A stretch of 13,709 bases of DNA from a bacterium (GTDB taxonomy: Bacteria > Sumerlaeota > Sumerlaeia > MVZB01). The stretch lies in NCBI GenBank assembly GCA_023480605.1, contig JAMCWS010000024.1:1-13709 (forward strand). Direction: 5' to 3'. The translations under genes and the position numbers were made by a program. Below are positions 13,301-13,709 of the stretch, piece after piece; position 1 is the stretch's first letter; each line of letters starts with the position of its first letter. The notes under the pieces are model-generated. The model searched no databases and was not told where the DNA came from. It saw only the letters and a program-made list of their open reading frames with translations.

Positions 13301-13709
13301 ATGGCTTTGAATATCAACACCAACGTCGCCAGCCTTAATGCCCAGCGCAACCTGAACGTCAATTCGTCCATGCTGAGCAAGTCGCTGCAGCGGCTCTCCT
13401 CGGGTCTGCGGATCAACTCGGCGTCGGACGACGCGGCCGGCCTGGCGATCTCCAGCGGCCTGACCTCCCAGATCAACGGCCTCAACCAGGCCATCCGTAA
13501 CGCCGGCGACGGTTTGTCGCTGCTGAGCACGGCCGAAGGCGCCCTCGCCCAGCAGACCGACATCCTTCAGCGGCTGCGCGAGCTGGCCGTCCAGGCGTCC
13601 ACCGACACCAACTCCGCCTCGAACCGTCAGTCGCTCAACGACGAGGCGACCCAGCTCAAGAACGAACTCGACCGCATCGCCAAGACCGTCCAATTCAACG
13701 GCATCAACC
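13301..13709 (+). CDS. fliC: Flagellin, N-terminal part (runs off the window)
   Basis: Main subunit of the flagellar filament, secreted through the flagellar type III export channel. The first 136 residues are present and the frame stays open at the window edge. The start ATG at 13301 has a strong GGAGG 8 nt upstream. The sequence begins MALNINTNVASLNAQRNL and continues with SLQRLSSGLRINSASDDAAGLAIS (about 29-52), NQAIRNAGDGLSLLSTAEGAL (about 62-82) and LRELAVQASTDTNS (about 92-105), which is the conserved D0/D1 coiled-coil region of bacterial flagellins. It ends here near QFNGIN, just before the region where the variable domain usually begins. No signal peptide is expected. Expression should depend on FliA, given the promoter upstream. 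Whether other filament or cap genes follow is outside the window. Confidence 0.97.
   Translation, partial: MALNINTNVASLNAQRNLNVNSSMLSKSLQRLSSGLRINSASDDAAGLAISSGLTSQINGLNQAIRNAGDGLSLLSTAEGALAQQTDILQRLRELAVQASTDTNSASNRQSLNDEATQLKNELDRIAKTVQFNGIN

Noticed and set aside
13111..13338. Out-of-frame leader open frame overlapping the flagellin start
   Set aside because: The ribosome binding site is about 14 nt away and composition is non-coding-like. A coupling leader peptide is not excluded but not supported.
12868..13563. Minus-strand open frame of 231 codons across the flagellin start
   Set aside because: Shadow of flagellin and its leader; no domain or start signal.

Overview
The window is GC-rich bacterial chromosome, probably from an uncultured free-living Gram-negative heterotroph. 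Visible clues are a flagellin, a lipoprotein signal, a type IV/II prepilin whose C-terminus (NGTTSNGDLWR) I associate from memory with Planctomycetota, Lentisphaerota, Hydrogenedentota and Sumerlaeota, and pectin- or arabinose-type sugar genes. Phylum cannot be fixed from this sequence alone. Codon use looks uniform, and I see no transposase, integrase, tRNA, rRNA or CRISPR array.

Layout. A short unrecognised gene (+) ends at 265 and is followed by a strong intrinsic terminator. From 403 to 11067 every gene I accept lies on the minus strand. In transcription order these are: araB-araD (11067 to 8663, one-base overlap); an exported FG-GAP repeat protein; a lipoprotein with a GH29/GHL6-like glycoside hydrolase domain; a carbohydrate-esterase-like alpha/beta hydrolase; a DUF6677-like membrane protein overlapping a two-helix mini membrane protein; a prepilin; and a phosphofructokinase. 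The first five suggest use of acetylated, arabinose-containing plant or algal polysaccharide. araA, a transporter and a regulator are not in view. From 11541 onward genes are on the plus strand: a rubrerythrin with a Sec signal peptide, a DUF2231-type membrane protein, and the first 136 codons of a flagellin that runs off the window.

Regulation visible in the DNA. A near-perfect sigma-28 (FliA) promoter (TAAAG, 11 bp, GCCGATAA) lies about 360 bp upstream of the flagellin start, implying a leader of about 350 nt with several hairpins. The prepilin has a TTGACA promoter followed by a perfect 16-bp palindrome. An intrinsic terminator sits between prepilin and phosphofructokinase, only 5 nt from the latter's ribosome binding site. 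Short degenerate tandem arrays built on CAAAG-like words lie on each side of araBD in opposite orientation.

The observations most worth a second look are the exported rubrerythrin paired with DUF2231, the sigma-28 promoter with its structured leader, and the inverted CAAAG-type arrays around araBD.
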